Origin: an uncultured Oscillibacter sp.
Lineage (GTDB): Bacteria; Bacillota; Clostridia; Oscillospirales; Oscillospiraceae
DNA: 22,448 nucleotides
NCBI GenBank assembly: GCA_910585385.1
Contig: CAJUDV010000034.1
Coordinates: 1 to 22,448, forward strand
Direction: 5' to 3'
Shown: positions 13,612 through 20,444 of the stretch, one piece after another
Layout of the letters: each line of letters starts with the position of its first letter
How positions within the stretch are numbered: position 1 is the first letter of the stretch
Position numbers and translations under genes: made by a program
The notes under the pieces: model-generated
What the model saw: only the letters and a program-made list of their open reading frames with translations
What the model was told of the DNA's origin: nothing
Database searches by the model: none

Positions 13612-15654
13612 GTGAGATACGGTCAAATCACCCTGCGGAGGCAGCCGCCGGCGCGCCTGCTGTCCTGGGGAATCCGCTTTTTTCTGGCGGCCGCCCTGAC
13701 CGCCAGCCAGCTCCCGGACGGCCACGCCCCCTTCGCCCTGGGCTGTATCGCGGCGGCGGGCCCCGGAGGCGGGGGAATCGCCGCCCTGGCCGGCACGGGA
13801 GCAGGCGCAATGCTGTTTTTGGATTTCGGAGACGCCCTGCCCTTTCTGGCGGCGGGCATTCTCATCCTCACCGCCTCCGCCGCCTTCCAGGGAACCGCCC
13901 TGTGGGGACGGCCCCTGTTCATGCCTTTCGTGTCCGCCGCGCTCTTCTCCGCGGTAGGGGGGATTTACGTCATCCAGTCCCTGGCGCCCATGGAGCACCT
14001 GGCGCCCTACATAGCCGCCGCCGCGCTGACAGGGGCCTCCGCCCGCTTTTTCCAGTCTCTGCTGCGGCCCGCGGGGGACCGTCCCGCCCCGGAGGGCCTT
14101 TTGTTTCTGGCGGCCGCGCTGCTGGCGGCCCTCAGCGATCTCACCATTCTGGAGGTCTCAGTGGGACGGGCCCTGCTGTGCCTGCTGCTGGCCTACACCG
14201 CCTACGAAAAGGGCCCCGTGGCGGGAACCGCCGCCGGGCTGTGCGCCGGACTGACCGCGGACCTGTGCGCCGGAAGCGGAGGCGTTCTCTTCGCCGCCGC
14301 CTATGGCCTGGGAGGGCTTTTGACCGGCAGCCGTCCCGCCGGAGGGCGGGCCGCGGCGGGGCTGGCCTTCTTCGCCTCCTCCCTGGCCGCCCTTCTGCCG
14401 GCCCGGACGCCTCTGGCGGGGCCGATGCTGCTGGAATCCTCCATCGGAACGGCCCTGTTTCTCCTCCTGCCGGGGCGGCTCTTCGGCGGAAAACGGGTAT
14501 GGCGGCCAGAGAGCGCCGAAACCGCCGCCGCTGCCGGAAGCCGGCTGAAAGAGCAGCTGAACCGGGCGGCGGCGGCCCTGCGGGACCTCTACGACAGCAT
14601 GGGCCGTACCCCTCCCTCCACCGACGAAAACCCCGCCATCGTCTTCGACCGGGCGGCGGAACGGGTCTGCCGGGGCTGCGCCCTGTGCGACCTTTGCTGG
14701 CAGAAGGAGTACACCGGCACCTTCAACGCCTTCAACGACGCCACCCCCTATCTGCTGGAGCGGGGCCGGGCCCTGCCCAAGGACTTCCCGGCCTACTTTA
14801 CCGGCAGATGCGTCCACCTGCCGGACTTCCTCACCGCCATCAACTCCGAGCTGTCCTCCTTTCTCCTGCGGCGGCAGTACCGGCGGCAGCTGGAGGAGAC
14901 CCGCCGCAGCGCCAAGGGACAGTATGCCCAGCTCTCCGAGCTGCTGACCGCCACCGCCGCGGGGCTGGGGGAGGCGGTGACGGCTGCGGGGGACGCCACT
15001 CCCTGTCAGGTTGGGGCGGCCCTGCGGCCCAGGGAGGGGGAGACGGTCTGCGGAGACACGGTGGTGTCCTTCCGGCGGGAGGACGGCCTCTGGTGCCTTC
15101 TGCTGGCGGACGGCATGGGCAGCGGAGAGGCCGCCCGCAAGGAGTCCTCCCTGATCTGCCGCCTGCTGCGCCAGTTCCTGGAGGCGGGAGTGGAGCCGGA
15201 CGCGGCCCTCAAGACCCTGAACTCCGCCATGGCCCTCCGGGGGGCGGAGACCGGCAGCTTCACCACCATCGACCTGTGCACCTGCGACGGCGCCACCGGG
15301 GAGACGGCCTTCTACAAGTTCGGCGCGGCCCCCAGCTACCTGAAAAAGGGGGGCGTGGTCCGGCGGGTCACCGGCGGCGCCCTGCCGGCGGGCCTCCGTG
15401 GGGCTCCGGCGGCGCCGGACGTAACCCGGGTCCACCTGGACCCCGGCGGCTTCGCGGTGATGATCAGCGACGGCGTGGCGGACCCCAGCCGGGATGAGTG
15501 GCTCCAGGACCTGCTGGCCGGCTGGGAGGGGGAGGACCCCCAGACCCTGGCGGGGCTGATTTTGTCGGAGAGCGTCCGCAGGGAGCGCCTCCAGGACGAC
15601 TGCGGCATTCAGGTGCTGTACCGGCCCAGGGAGGGAACGGCAAAAAAGGTGTGA
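13612..15654 (+). CDS. spoIIE: SpoIIE family stage II sporulation protein / PP2C phosphatase
   Basis: SpoIIE is a membrane phosphatase that dephosphorylates SpoIIAA and so releases sigma-F in the forespore. The 680 residues (about 827 in Bacillus) begin with a hydrophobic region of about nine to ten membrane segments (~15-290). A central domain follows with the Cys cluster VCRGCALCDLCW (353-362). The PP2C phosphatase domain starts near 475, with metal ligands in LADGMGSG (Asp500), GSFTTID, MISDGVAD (Asp620) and DDCG (662-665). GTG 13612 is preferred because GGAGGG lies seven bases upstream; an in-frame TTG at 13597 precedes that site and lacks its own. The following gene is 82 bases away. Its presence supports a spore-forming host. 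Confidence 0.92.
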   Translation: MRYGQITLRRQPPARLLSWGIRFFLAAALTASQLPDGHAPFALGCIAAAGPGGGGIAALAGTGAGAMLFLDFGDALPFLAAGILILTASAAFQGTALWGRPLFMPFVSAALFSAVGGIYVIQSLAPMEHLAPYIAAAALTGASARFFQSLLRPAGDRPAPEGLLFLAAALLAALSDLTILEVSVGRALLCLLLAYTAYEKGPVAGTAAGLCAGLTADLCAGSGGVLFAAAYGLGGLLTGSRPAGGRAAAGLAFFASSLAALLPARTPLAGPMLLESSIGTALFLLLPGRLFGGKRVWRPESAETAAAAGSRLKEQLNRAAAALRDLYDSMGRTPPSTDENPAIVFDRAAERVCRGCALCDLCWQKEYTGTFNAFNDATPYLLERGRALPKDFPAYFTGRCVHLPDFLTAINSELSSFLLRRQYRRQLEETRRSAKGQYAQLSELLTATAAGLGEAVTAAGDATPCQVGAALRPREGETVCGDTVVSFRREDGLWCLLLADGMGSGEAARKESSLICRLLRQFLEAGVEPDAALKTLNSAMALRGAETGSFTTIDLCTCDGATGETAFYKFGAAPSYLKKGGVVRRVTGGALPAGLRGAPAAPDVTRVHLDPGGFAVMISDGVADPSRDEWLQDLLAGWEGEDPQTLAGLILSESVRRERLQDDCGIQVLYRPREGTAKKV

Positions 15655-15736
15655 TTCTCCAGAGGGCAGTATAAAATTTCCCCCTCTGCGGAAAAATGGA
15701 AGTATCTAAAACGGTTATTTGGAGGCATGGAGCGAG

Positions 15737-16009
15737 ATGGTAAAAGGTATTTCCAGACGGGTCGTGGTGGTGGATTCCCCGGACCAGCGGTTTTTTGAGC
15801 AGGCGATCTTCATTGTGCGCAACGACGCCGCCGGGGAGGGCGTCACCTCCCGGGAGCTGGTGGAGGAGGCCAAGCGGGTGGCCCGCAGCTACGCCGGCGG
15901 CAGTCACGGCCGGCTGAGCCGGGCCTGGCGGGACCTGAGCCCGGCGCTGTACACCCTGATGGGGGCGGCGGGCATCGGCCTTGTGTGGCTGGTGGCGGCG
16001 CTGATTTGA
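15737..16009 (+). CDS. Small protein with one C-terminal membrane segment, downstream of spoIIE
   Basis: This 90-residue protein is of unknown function. Residues 1-65 are soluble and basic (MVKGISRRVVVVDSPD, then FFEQAIFIV and a helix SRELVEEAKRVARSY). Residues ~72-90 form one hydrophobic membrane segment ending at the C-terminus (LYTLMGAAGIGLVWLVAALI), so it is a tail-anchored protein with the bulk inside the cell. ATG 15737 is chosen; GGAGG is 11 bases upstream and GGAGCGAG is closer. An in-frame TTG at 15719 is less likely. It lies after spoIIE on the same strand and before a strong terminator, so it may be sporulation-linked, which is inference. I do not recognise a named family. Confidence 0.75.
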   Translation: MVKGISRRVVVVDSPDQRFFEQAIFIVRNDAAGEGVTSRELVEEAKRVARSYAGGSHGRLSRAWRDLSPALYTLMGAAGIGLVWLVAALI

Positions 16010-16031
16010 AAAAAGCGTATATAAGCTCCCG

Positions 16032-16076
16032 AAAAAACAGCAGTCCCCACAGGCCACATGGCCTGCGGGGACTTTT
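16032..16076. terminator. Bidirectional terminator between the spoIIE side and the ribF side
   Basis: GTCCCC(A)CAGGCCA pairs with TGGCCTG(C)GGGGAC (16043-16072), with a single mismatch, and is followed by TTTT. Six A residues on the left (16032-16037) give a T-run on the minus strand. Confidence 0.85.
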
Positions 16077-16137
16077 CCTGTATATACGGCCGAGGTCGTC
16101 CGCGCGAAGGCGGACCGGGACCTGTTCCGCCCGCTCT

Positions 16138-16638
16138 TTATCGGACGTCAAATTCAGCCGCCAGATAGCAGGGCGTTCCATCCTCCGCTCTCATCTCCAG
16201 TACCAGCCGATAGCTCCCAGTCTCCAGCCGGGTTCCATAGTACATATATTTTTGAACCATGCTCCCCGAAAGAGAGCTGGTTTCCCCTCCCAGCGCGAAC
16301 TCCAGCTGATTGAATGGAAGGTTCTCCTGCGAATACGCCAGACGATACCACTGCCTGCCAATGCAACGCTCCAGATATTCAAAATCAGGCCCGTCGCTGA
16401 CAAAGGTGTAGATCTCCTCGGACTCCGCCGATACGGACCACCGGATCGTATAGCCCTTGAAGGGGGACCAGAAGGGCTCCTGAATCGTCAGGTCAAAGCC
16501 CTCGACCTGATTAACGGGGTACGAGACCGGCTCCCCAAGCGTTGGATAGTCTGCCGTGGCCCAGAGAACCAGCCTCACTCCGCCAGTGAAAAGGGCTACG
16601 CAAAGCAGCAAAATCATCCAACCACGATACCGTTTCAC
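16138..16638 (-). CDS. Membrane-anchored extracellular protein, Ig-like fold suspected
   Basis: This 166-residue protein has an N-terminal signal or anchor segment (MKRYRGWMILLLCVALFTGG, with basic residues and then ~15 hydrophobic ones) and no lipobox Cys. The rest is beta-rich with many aromatic residues (QEPFWSPFKGYTIRWSVSAE, YMYYGTRLETGSYRLVLEM) and ends in AAEFDVR. The tail, with its turn of the L-xx-GxYRLV type, resembles bacterial Ig-like domains of clostridial exported proteins, but I cannot prove this. GTG 16638 is chosen because AAGGAGGG lies about eight bases upstream; the open frame beyond it is a shadow of ribF. It follows ribF by 79 bases without a clear promoter, so it may be read from the same transcript. 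Confidence 0.75.
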   Translation of the reverse strand: MKRYRGWMILLLCVALFTGGVRLVLWATADYPTLGEPVSYPVNQVEGFDLTIQEPFWSPFKGYTIRWSVSAESEEIYTFVSDGPDFEYLERCIGRQWYRLAYSQENLPFNQLEFALGGETSSLSGSMVQKYMYYGTRLETGSYRLVLEMRAEDGTPCYLAAEFDVR

Positions 16639-16717
16639 AGGGCTTCCCTCCTTAAAAAGTGCGGTACACGCCGGGAGGCACGTCTCTGCCGGAGATGTCT
16701 CAGCGTTTTTCGCCGTC

Positions 16718-17623
16718 TCAAACAGGATTCTCCTCAAAATACCGCCTGGTGGTCTCCGCGTCGGCGGCGATGCGGGCCCGCAGGGAGTCCAGGGAGTCGA
16801 AGCGCATCTCGTGGCGCAGATGCTGGTAGAACTCCAGGCGCAGCGTCTGCCCGTACAGATCGCCGTTAAAGTCCAGGAGGCAGGCCTCCACGGTGACGTC
16901 CGCGCCGTTGTCCAGGGTGGGACGGATGCCCACGTTGGTGACGGCGGCGTAATTTGTCCCGTCCGGCAGGCAGGCCCGGGTGACGTACACCCCGTAGCTG
17001 GGCACCAGCACATGGGGCGGGACCGCCAGATTGGCAGTGGGAAACAGGCGGGAGGACCCCACGCCCCGCCCGTGGCGGACGGCCCCCGTCAGGGTGTGGG
17101 GATGGCCCAGAAACCGGGCGGCCCGCTCCATCTGCCCCAGCTCAATGAGGCGGCGGATATAGGTGGAGCTGACGGTGATGTTCCCAATCTCCACCTTGGG
17201 GATGATGTCGCACCCCAGGCCCAGCTCCCGGCACTTGGCCTGGAGGAGCTCCGGCGTACCCTGGTTTTTGTGGCCGAAGCGGTGGTCGTGGCCCGCCACC
17301 AGGTGGACGGCGTGGTACCGCCCCACCAGAATCTTCGTGATGAAGTCCTCCCAGCCGGTGGTCATCATCTCGCGGTCAAAGGGGGCCATGATGACCTCCC
17401 GAATGCCGTACAGCCGGCTCACCAGCTCCCGGCGGTCCTCCGGGGAGTTGATGAGGGGGCAGGGAACCCCCGTGACCACCTCTTTTGGGGGGCGGTCGAA
17501 GGTAAAGACGGCGGGGGTGCAGCCCCGCCGGGCGGCCTCCTCCACCGTCCGGCGCAGCAGGGCGGCGTGGCCCAGGTGAACCCCGTCAAAGAAGCCCAGG
17601 GCAATGACACATTTGTTCCTCAT
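16718..17623 (-). CDS. ribF: Bifunctional riboflavin kinase / FAD synthetase
   Basis: RibF phosphorylates riboflavin to FMN and then adenylylates it to FAD, in the cytoplasm. The 301 residues are standard. The N-terminal FAD-synthetase domain has the nucleotide-binding GFFDGVHLGH (10-19), GHDHRFGHKNQGT and ISSTYIRR-like (VSSTYIRRLI) motifs. The C-terminal riboflavin kinase domain has GAVRHGRGVGSSRLFPTANL and GVYVTRA, then NVGIRPT and LDFNGDLYG. The start ATG 17623 is fixed by its overlap with the stop of the upstream gene (ATGA) and by AGGA nine bases before; an in-frame ATG at 17641 is less likely. It belongs to the infB-rbfA-nrnA-truB-ribF cluster typical of Firmicutes. Confidence 0.95.
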   Translation of the reverse strand: MRNKCVIALGFFDGVHLGHAALLRRTVEEAARRGCTPAVFTFDRPPKEVVTGVPCPLINSPEDRRELVSRLYGIREVIMAPFDREMMTTGWEDFITKILVGRYHAVHLVAGHDHRFGHKNQGTPELLQAKCRELGLGCDIIPKVEIGNITVSSTYIRRLIELGQMERAARFLGHPHTLTGAVRHGRGVGSSRLFPTANLAVPPHVLVPSYGVYVTRACLPDGTNYAAVTNVGIRPTLDNGADVTVEACLLDFNGDLYGQTLRLEFYQHLRHEMRFDSLDSLRARIAADAETTRRYFEENPV

Positions 17624-17970
17624 GGTGTAAAATCCTTCCATTCCCCGTCCTGGAGTCGTTCATAATGCCCCCACTGAGGCGCACCCCGGTCCCGGCCCTT
17701 TACCCGGACCGGAAGGGGAGATTCGTGCCGGCAGTCCGGCAGAGGGTCCTCAATGGAAATCCAGCCCCGCGGGTCCAGCCGGCCGTCCCAGTCCTCCCGC
17801 GCGTCCTCCAGGGTGGGGCAGCGCAGTCCGGAGGAGGAAAACAGCGCGTCCGGGCTGTGGTAAAGATAGGCGAAGGTTCCCTCCCGCCGGGTCTCGTGGA
17901 GCATGACCTTGTAGACCCGGTCCCTCCGGTCCATCAGCCATGACGCCTTTAAAAATCCGTACATCCGCAT
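17620..17970 (-). CDS. Hypothetical 116-residue protein between truB and ribF
   Basis: This gene starts 11 bases after truB, and its stop overlaps the ribF start in an ATGA, so it is clearly an operon member. The protein starts MRMYGFLKASWLMDRRDRVYKVML, continues with FAYLYHSPDALFSSSGLRC, and is rich in Asp, Arg, Trp and Tyr, with no membrane segment or recognisable catalytic motif. Two cysteines (CPTLED, DCRHE) are too few for a metal site by themselves. The ATG 17970 is preceded by GAGGA; the open frame upstream of it is a truB shadow. I do not recognise the family. In most Firmicutes truB and ribF are adjacent, so this is an insertion in a conserved cluster. Confidence 0.8.
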   Translation of the reverse strand: MRMYGFLKASWLMDRRDRVYKVMLHETRREGTFAYLYHSPDALFSSSGLRCPTLEDAREDWDGRLDPRGWISIEDPLPDCRHESPLPVRVKGRDRGAPQWGHYERLQDGEWKDFTP

Positions 17971-17981
17971 GAGGCGCTTCC

Positions 17982-18842
17982 TCAGAAAAAGTTTTTCACG
18001 GCGGTCAGCGCCCCGCCCCGGGCCCGGGACAGGCAGAGAAAGTCCCCGGCCTGACCGTAAACCCGGTAGGTCCCGTCGGCGGTCCCGGGCAGGGTGACGG
18101 GGTTTCCGCAGCGGACCCGCTTCTCCTGCCCCGGAGAGCGGACGGTGAGAGCCGGGTACTGGGCAAACAGGCTGTCCACAGGCCGCAGCAGGGCCTCTCC
18201 CCGGGCCTGAACGTCCTCTATGGTCACGGCGTCCGCCAGGGTGAACCCCGCCGCCATGGCGCGGCGCAAAGAGCACATGGCCCCGCCGCAGCCCAGGTCC
18301 TGTCCGATGTCGTGGCAGAGGGTGCGGATGTAGGTGCCCTTGGAGCAGCGGACCCGCATTGTGTAAAGGTCCTCCCCTTGCTCATCCAGCAATTCCAGGC
18401 TCTTGATTGTGACAGGCCTGGCGGGGCGCTCCACCTCCCGGCCGCGCCTGGCAAGCTCATAGAGCCTTTGGCCGTTGATCTTGATGGCGGAGTACATGGG
18501 GGGCACCTGGAGGATCTCCCCCCGAAAGCGGGCCAGCGCCGCCTCCAGGCGCTCCCTGCCGGCCTGGACGGGGCGCTCTTCCAGAACCTCGCCGCTGGTA
18601 TCCTGGGTGTTGGTGACAACGCCCAACTTCAGCCCGGCAATATACTCCTTGTCGGACTGTTCGGCAAACTCCACGGCTTTGGTGGCCTGTCCCACAAACA
18701 CCGGGAGAACCCCGGTGGCCATGGGGTCCAGGGTCCCGCCGTGGCCCACCCGCCTCTCGTGAAGAATCCCCCGGATCTTGGCGCACACGTCCATGGAGGT
18801 CCACCCAGCGGGTTTGTCAATCACTAAAATTCCACTTGGCAT
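17982..18842 (-). CDS. truB: tRNA pseudouridine(55) synthase
   Basis: TruB converts U55 of the tRNA T-loop to pseudouridine. The 286 residues begin MPSGILVIDKPAGWTS, with the catalytic Asp39 in VGHGGTLDPMATGVL. The thumb region and KINGQRLYELAR follow, then CSKGTYIRTLCHDIG near 190-204, and a C-terminal PUA-like domain (~225-286). The ATG 18842 matches the family start, but there is no ribosome site in the 15 bases before it (CATTGACTGCC). The nearest purine-rich stretch is the AGGAG and GGGGG around 18870-18890, too far to work normally. Translation may be coupled to nrnA, whose stop lies 53 bases upstream, or use a leader effect. Confidence 0.95.
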   Translation of the reverse strand: MPSGILVIDKPAGWTSMDVCAKIRGILHERRVGHGGTLDPMATGVLPVFVGQATKAVEFAEQSDKEYIAGLKLGVVTNTQDTSGEVLEERPVQAGRERLEAALARFRGEILQVPPMYSAIKINGQRLYELARRGREVERPARPVTIKSLELLDEQGEDLYTMRVRCSKGTYIRTLCHDIGQDLGCGGAMCSLRRAMAAGFTLADAVTIEDVQARGEALLRPVDSLFAQYPALTVRSPGQEKRVRCGNPVTLPGTADGTYRVYGQAGDFLCLSRARGGALTAVKNFF

Positions 18843-18875
18843 GGCAGTCAATGCGAAATCGAAGGGTGTCCCCCT

Positions 18876-18899
18876 CAATTCCAAACTCCTAATTCCTAA
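18876..18899 (-). repeat. Three tandem degenerate heptamers at the nrnA-truB junction
   Basis: On the minus strand TTAGGAA, TTAGGAG, TTTGGAA and a partial TTG follow one another without gaps. The first carries the nrnA stop codon (TAG at 18898-18896). The stretch is AT-rich in a GC-rich operon, which suggests an inserted or decaying element. Confidence 0.6.
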
Positions 18900-19855
18900 T
18901 TTGCGGAGAAATCCGGCGCCACCTGGGCCACGGCGTCCAAAATCCGCCGCTTGGCCTCCGCCCAGGGGGCCTCCACGGTGCAGCCCGCCGCCGCCGCGTG
19001 GCCGCCGCCGCCCAGAAGGCCGCACGCCCGGGTGGCGTTGATCCGCTCTCCGGTACGGAGGGACAGCTTCCACACATCCGGCCGCAGCTCCCGCATGGTG
19101 ACGGCGCAGTCCACCCCCTGGATCTGCCCCCCCAGAGAGGAGAGCTCCTCGGCGTCGCTCTCCGCGGCCTGGAACCGCTCCATCAGGGACAGCGGCACGG
19201 ACAGCACCGCCACCCGCTCCCGGTCATAGAACTCGCAGGCAGCCAGCATGGCCCCCTCCAGCTGCATCCGCTTCCGGGTCTTTGTGCGGAAGAACACCTT
19301 GTTCACCGTCCGGTAGTCGATGCCCGTCTCCATCAGGGCCGCTGCCGTCCTGTGGGTCCCGGCGGTGGTGTTGGCGTAGGCGAAGCAGCCGGTGTCCGTG
19401 GACACCGCCACGTACAGCGGCAGGGCGGTCTCCTGGGTGACAGGGCCCAGCTCCCGCAGAATGTCATACACCAGCTCCCCGCAGGCGGCGGCCTCCGCCC
19501 GGAGGATATTGGCCCTGCCGAAGCCCTCAAAGGAGGGGTGGTGGTCTATGGCCAGGTCCACCCGGTCCCGGTAGGCTCCGGCGTTTTCCGGCAGCAGAGA
19601 CAGCGCCGCGATGTCTGTGGAGACCACCTTGTCCGGCACAAAGTCCGCCGGAGCGGCGTAGGGGGTAAAATACGGCGCTGTATTGTCCGTCAGGCCGGGA
19701 TTGGGCAGCAGATACGCCGTCCTGCCCAGGGCCCGAAGGCCCGCGCACAGAGCGGCGGCACAGCCCACGGTATCCCCGTCCGGGCGGATATGGGTGAGGA
19801 TCAGCACATTATCAAACGTCCGCAGCAGGGCGGCCGCCTCTGAGACCGTCAGCAT
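18896..19855 (-). CDS. nrnA: DHH-family nanoRNase / pAp phosphatase
   Basis: NrnA degrades RNA fragments of two to five nucleotides and dephosphorylates pAp; related DHH proteins hydrolyse cyclic dinucleotides or their products. The 319 residues show the DHH-DHHA1 arrangement: THIRPDGDTVG (21-31), STDIAAL near 79-85, DHH at 104-106, and the substrate-binding GGGGHAAAAG (282-291). There is no membrane or GGDEF part, so it is not GdpP. GGAGTGAG lies just before ATG 19855, and only three bases separate it from the rbfA stop. The C-terminal end (DFSAN) lies in the tandem heptamer stretch, so its last residues may be unusual. Confidence 0.93.
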   Translation of the reverse strand: MLTVSEAAALLRTFDNVLILTHIRPDGDTVGCAAALCAGLRALGRTAYLLPNPGLTDNTAPYFTPYAAPADFVPDKVVSTDIAALSLLPENAGAYRDRVDLAIDHHPSFEGFGRANILRAEAAACGELVYDILRELGPVTQETALPLYVAVSTDTGCFAYANTTAGTHRTAAALMETGIDYRTVNKVFFRTKTRKRMQLEGAMLAACEFYDRERVAVLSVPLSLMERFQAAESDAEELSSLGGQIQGVDCAVTMRELRPDVWKLSLRTGERINATRACGLLGGGGHAAAAGCTVEAPWAEAKRRILDAVAQVAPDFSAN

Positions 19856-19858
19856 GGC

Positions 19859-20239
19859 TCACTCCTCCCTCTCCGGTCCGCCCCGGGCCTCCTCCGCCCG
19901 CTCCACCTGGCGCAGAACCTCCAGGATATGTGCGCCGTGCTGGATGGAGTCGTCTCCGATAAACTGGAGCTCCGGGGTGTAGCGCAGCTGAAGGGCGCGG
20001 CCCAGTTCCCGGCGGAGAAAACCGGAGGCGGACTTGAGGCCCTTGAGGACGTCCCTCTCCTGGGACTTGTCCAAAACGCTGACATAGACCCGGGCGTAGC
20101 GCAGGTCGCCGGTGGTGTCCACCCGGGTGATGGAGACCATGCCCACCTGAGAGACCCGGGGATCCTTCAGGCGGCGGAACTGATCCGAGAGCTCCCGCTG
20201 GATCTCCTCGTTGATGCGGCCGATGCGATTGCTTGCCAT
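19859..20239 (-). CDS. rbfA: 30S ribosome-binding factor A
   Basis: RbfA binds the immature 30S subunit and assists 16S rRNA 5'-end maturation. The 126 residues are within the family range. The protein begins MASNRIGRINEEIQRELSDQ and has the KH-like core with DPRVSQVGMVSITRVDTTGDLRYARVYVS and LRRELGRALQLRYTPELQF, then HGAHILEVLRQVERAEE. AAGGAGG lies six bases before ATG 20239, so translation initiation should be strong. It is followed closely by nrnA and preceded by a 205-base gap after infB that contains several hairpins. The start is unambiguous. Confidence 0.96.
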   Translation of the reverse strand: MASNRIGRINEEIQRELSDQFRRLKDPRVSQVGMVSITRVDTTGDLRYARVYVSVLDKSQERDVLKGLKSASGFLRRELGRALQLRYTPELQFIGDDSIQHGAHILEVLRQVERAEEARGGPEREE

Positions 20240-20254
20240 ATAAATACCTCCTTA

Positions 20255-20271
20255 TTGATACCCGGCAGGTA
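20255..20271 (-). promoter_or_regulatory. Hairpin just upstream of the rbfA ribosome site
   Basis: On the minus strand GATACC and GGTATC pair around a five-base loop, directly before AATAAGGAGG. Nearby on the same strand are further short palindromes (CCGCCCC-GT-GGGGCGG and GATTCC-GCG-GGAATC). The function is unknown. Confidence 0.45.
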
Positions 20272-20396
20272 TCGGGGGAAATCGGGATTCCCGCGGAATC
20301 CGCCCCACGGGGCGGGACAGCGGCGTCCGGCGTGTCTGAGGGCGCAAACCAGGCGGCTGCCCTCATAGCCGGATCTCACACCGCCCGCCGGAGGGC

Positions 20397-20432
20397 GAAA
20401 AAGGCAGGAGGCGGCGGCCGTGCCGCCGCCTC
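20397..20432 (-). terminator. Terminator-like hairpin after infB
   Basis: A perfect 11-bp GC-rich stem (GAGGCGGCGGC with its complement) closes a 3-base loop at 20408-20432. On the minus strand it is followed by CTGCC and then five T residues. It lies 12 bases after the infB stop and may separate infB from rbfA or act as partial attenuation. Confidence 0.7.
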
Positions 20433-20444
20433 TATTATGCGCGC

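Noticed and set aside
13530..15497. Open frame of 655 codons on the plus strand overlapping spoIIE in another frame
   Set aside because: Arg/Gly/Pro-rich translation with no motif, while the spoIIE frame has a complete PP2C domain.
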